NCBI GenBank assembly: GCA_944386155.1
Contig: CALWZY010000005.1
Location: forward strand, 1-35,872
Origin: an uncultured Clostridia bacterium
GTDB lineage: Bacteria; Bacillota; Clostridia; TANB77; CAG-508
DNA: 35,872 nucleotides
Direction: 5' to 3'
The notes beneath the pieces are model-generated. The model searched no databases. It was not told the origin of the DNA and saw only the letters and a program-made list of their open reading frames with translations. Numbering within the stretch: the first letter of the stretch is position 1; each line of letters begins with the position of its first letter. Positions 34,024 to 35,872 of this stretch are shown here, one piece after another. Made by a program: the position numbers and the translations under genes.

Positions 34024-34908
34024 TTAATTATCATTATTATCATCTTGGCTTTTAGATTTTTCTATGATTTTCTTTTTTCTTTCATCATAGTCATCTAAAA
34101 AATGATATAAATCATTTCCTTTTTGATAAGAAATTATTGTACTTAAATTCACATTTTGCACACTACTAAATATATTCATATCTATATTATCATAATTATT
34201 TTTAAGCTGTTTTATTAATGATTTCATTTCTTCTCTTTTAGATGTTCCATCTACATTTCCATTTGCCTCATATTCTTCTGTAAATTTACAAGCACATTTA
34301 ATAAAATCAAGATTATATTTATCTCTCCATTTAAGGATAGCCTCTTCTTTTACGTAATACATTGGCCTTATAAGTTCCATTCCTGGATGTGATGTACTTA
34401 AGATTTTAGGCATCATTGTTTGAAGTTGTCCGCCATAAAACATTCCCATTAGTATTGTTTCTATAACATCATCAAAATGATGACCAAGTGCTATTTTATT
34501 ACATCCTAATTTTTTAGCTTTTTCATATAAATATCCTCTTCTCATACGGGCACATATGTAACAAGGATTATTTTCAATTCTTACTACTGAATTAAAAATT
34601 GGGGTTTCAAATATCTCAATAGGAATATTTAATAATTTAGCATTTTCTATAATTTTATTTCTATTTAATTCATTATAACCTGGATCCATAACTATAAATT
34701 TTAAATCAAAATCCATTTTTCTATGTCTTTTAATTTCTTGAAAGCATTTAGCCATAAGCATTGAATCTTTACCACCAGATATGCAAACTGCAATTTTATC
34801 GCCATCTTCTATCATTTTAAAATCCATTACTGCTTTTACAAATTTAGACCATATATTTTTTCTATATGTAGTTATTAACCCTCTTTCAATTTCTTTATAC
34901 TTTTCCAA
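34024..34908 (-). CDS. TtcA/TilS-type PP-loop tRNA-thiolation enzyme
   Basis: This 294-residue protein carries the PP-loop CISGGKDSMLM (near residue 44), CYICARMRRGYLYEKA (CxxC near 118), and GHHFDDVIETILM near 142. This is the TtcA pattern: an ATP pyrophosphatase with cysteines for an Fe-S cluster, which thiolates tRNA cytidine 32 in proteobacteria. Firmicutes have related paralogs with less certain substrates, so no symbol is given. The start is TTG behind GAGGA. The tail is polar and low-complexity. Confidence 0.85.
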   Translation of the reverse strand: MEKYKEIERGLITTYRKNIWSKFVKAVMDFKMIEDGDKIAVCISGGKDSMLMAKCFQEIKRHRKMDFDLKFIVMDPGYNELNRNKIIENAKLLNIPIEIFETPIFNSVVRIENNPCYICARMRRGYLYEKAKKLGCNKIALGHHFDDVIETILMGMFYGGQLQTMMPKILSTSHPGMELIRPMYYVKEEAILKWRDKYNLDFIKCACKFTEEYEANGNVDGTSKREEMKSLIKQLKNNYDNIDMNIFSSVQNVNLSTIISYQKGNDLYHFLDDYDERKKKIIEKSKSQDDNNDN

Positions 34909-34945
34909 TATTCATTCCTCTATTAATTATTGTTTTATTATATAT

Positions 34946-35010
34946 ATTTTTTATTTATATCTATTTTTATTCATATTTATTTTTATTTATTTATTTTTAT
35001 TTATTTATTT
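34946..35010. repeat. TTTATTTA-type low-complexity tract
   Basis: An almost pure T/A stretch with repeated TTTATTTATTTT units lies between the membrane-protein gene and the TtcA-like gene. No gene or clear hairpin is seen in it. Confidence 0.7.
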
Positions 35011-35012
35011 TT

Positions 35013-35753
35013 TTAGTGAAACTTTTGATTTCCACCACTAAAATTAGACTGACTATATCTTTTATTTTTTGCTCTAGCTAAAATTTTCTTTTTCTTTGTA
35101 TTTGATGGAACATTTCTTCCACTTAAAACTTTACTAGTAAGAAGTATGTTATCTTCACTATTTTCTTCCTTATTCTTTTTTATTTCTTCTTCTATTTTCT
35201 CTTTTTCTTTTTTAAAATCAATTTCTAACTTATCTGTTGGTTCTGTTTCATTTTTTATATCGTAATAATAAAAATCTCTTGAATATATACCAATACAAAT
35301 TATAGTAGAAACTAATAAAGTATATCCTCCATAAAGAGCACTATAAATTGTAAGAATAACATTATTTATAATTTCAGCAATTCTGCATAGTTTTTTATCT
35401 TCATTTTTTAAAAATAATATCATATTACTTAATATTATAATTATCATAAATAAATCATAAATTCTCTTATATGAAAATATAATTAATATTAAAAAAATAA
35501 TTCCATAAATAATATATATGTTTCTAGGAATTTTCTCATTCTTTATCTTATACATATACTCACACATAACTAGTGTTCCAATAAGCATATAGCAAATAGC
35601 ACCAGTATATGCATTAAGAAGTAATAATGTAACTCCAATAAAAAAATATGTACCAAGAATCATTATCAAAGATGACTTTTCTTCTCTTACAAAATATTTT
35701 CCAATATTTAAAGTACTTGCAAGTATCCCTATAAATTGTGCAAATATAAACAT
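35013..35753 (-). CDS. Polytopic membrane protein, possibly YgjV-like
   Basis: This 246-residue protein has six or more hydrophobic segments in residues 1-165 and a charged Lys/Glu cytoplasmic tail (175-246). The early FAQFIGILASTLNIGKYFV and the evenly spaced helices recall the YgjV family of inner-membrane proteins, but I cannot confirm this by eye and the function of that family is unknown. The start has AGGAGAAATGTG upstream. It may be co-transcribed with the TtcA-like gene across the A/T tract. Confidence 0.65.
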   Translation of the reverse strand: MFIFAQFIGILASTLNIGKYFVREEKSSLIMILGTYFFIGVTLLLLNAYTGAICYMLIGTLVMCEYMYKIKNEKIPRNIYIIYGIIFLILIIFSYKRIYDLFMIIIILSNMILFLKNEDKKLCRIAEIINNVILTIYSALYGGYTLLVSTIICIGIYSRDFYYYDIKNETEPTDKLEIDFKKEKEKIEEEIKKNKEENSEDNILLTSKVLSGRNVPSNTKKKKILARAKNKRYSQSNFSGGNQKFH

Positions 35754-35786
35754 ATCACATTTCTCCTATTAAAAATATATAAAATT

Positions 35787-35811
35787 TTATATTATATTAT
35801 ATTATATTATT
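35787..35811. repeat. Short TTATA tandem repeat
   Basis: About five copies of the 5-base unit TTATA/ATTAT overlap the 3' end of the partial gene that follows. Confidence 0.7.
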
Positions 35812-35872
35812 TTCAATCAATATTTCTTTTAATTTTTCAATGTCTAATCCGTACAATAACATCAAATGACCC
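35797..35872 (-). CDS. 3' end of an unidentified gene (partial)
   Basis: The minus strand from the window edge is open for 24 codons (GHLMLLYGLDIEKLKEILIE, then NNII) and ends at TAA at 35797-35799, 44 bases before the next start codon. It has the feel of a real C-terminal helix, but the piece is too short to identify. Confidence 0.4.
   Translation of the reverse strand, partial: GHLMLLYGLDIEKLKEILIENNII

Overview
This window looks like a chromosomal segment of an AT-rich, endospore-forming member of the Clostridia, probably one of the uncultured gut lineages. By eye, G+C is in the high twenties percent. The evidence is the Firmicutes order ireB-ruvX-DUF1292, a spoVAC-spoVAD-spoVAE operon behind a sigma-G-like promoter, mini-RNase III, RbgA, and a clostridial type IV pilus locus whose pilin begins KGITLVALVITIIVLL. 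I cannot name a species.

Layout. 1-440: a degraded coding remnant and tRNA-Glu(CTC), each with a hairpin terminator. 441-1816: mrnC and rbgA. 1885-3453: a lipoprotein-like protein with an HEVLGH zinc-protease motif. 3601-5860: a three-gene operon (metallophosphoesterase, GNAT acetyltransferase, unknown protein). 6019-6489: a small membrane protein. 6619-12836: one minus-strand transcript running from a two-helix membrane protein through a very large TadZ/CpaE-like protein and a GAF/degenerate-GGDEF protein into ireB and ruvX, followed by DUF1292, which also has its own promoter. 13035-17102: a cell-wall glucosaminidase, then a divergent pair (anchored protein, acyl-CoA synthetase). 17247-18474: PC4-like ssDNA-binding protein and ROK kinase. 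18580-28203: type IV pilus operon, in transcription order pilM-pilN fusion, pilO-like, Ser-rich anchored protein, pilin, prepilin peptidase, second pilin-like protein, pilB, pilT, pilC. 28427-30307: spoVAC-spoVAD-spoVAE. 30413-30904: an acetyltransferase gene of foreign appearance. 30999-33851: leuS with an embedded Nudix domain. 34024-35872: TtcA/TilS-type tRNA-thiolation enzyme, a membrane protein, and the 3' end of a further gene.

Most interesting observation. Three otherwise intact conserved genes (ruvX, spoVAC, spoVAE) each carry one extra base that breaks the frame. In all three the zero-frame codon at the break is CGG followed by A, and the correct frame resumes by skipping the C and reading the next codon GGA as a conserved glycine. 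I checked every CGG trinucleotide on the coding strands by eye. Apart from two CGG codons in the foreign-looking acetyltransferase, these three are the only in-frame CGG codons in the window, although CGG occurs about 35 times out of frame. This suggests that CGG is not a normal arginine codon in this organism and that CGG(A) is a +1 frameshift site, or is read as a four-base glycine codon. Systematic sequence error is the main alternative.

Many promoters of the TTGnnn-17-TAnnnT type and hairpin terminators can be placed, so transcription units are fairly clear. Several terminator stems contain G-U pairs only when read in the direction of the gene, which supports their strand.
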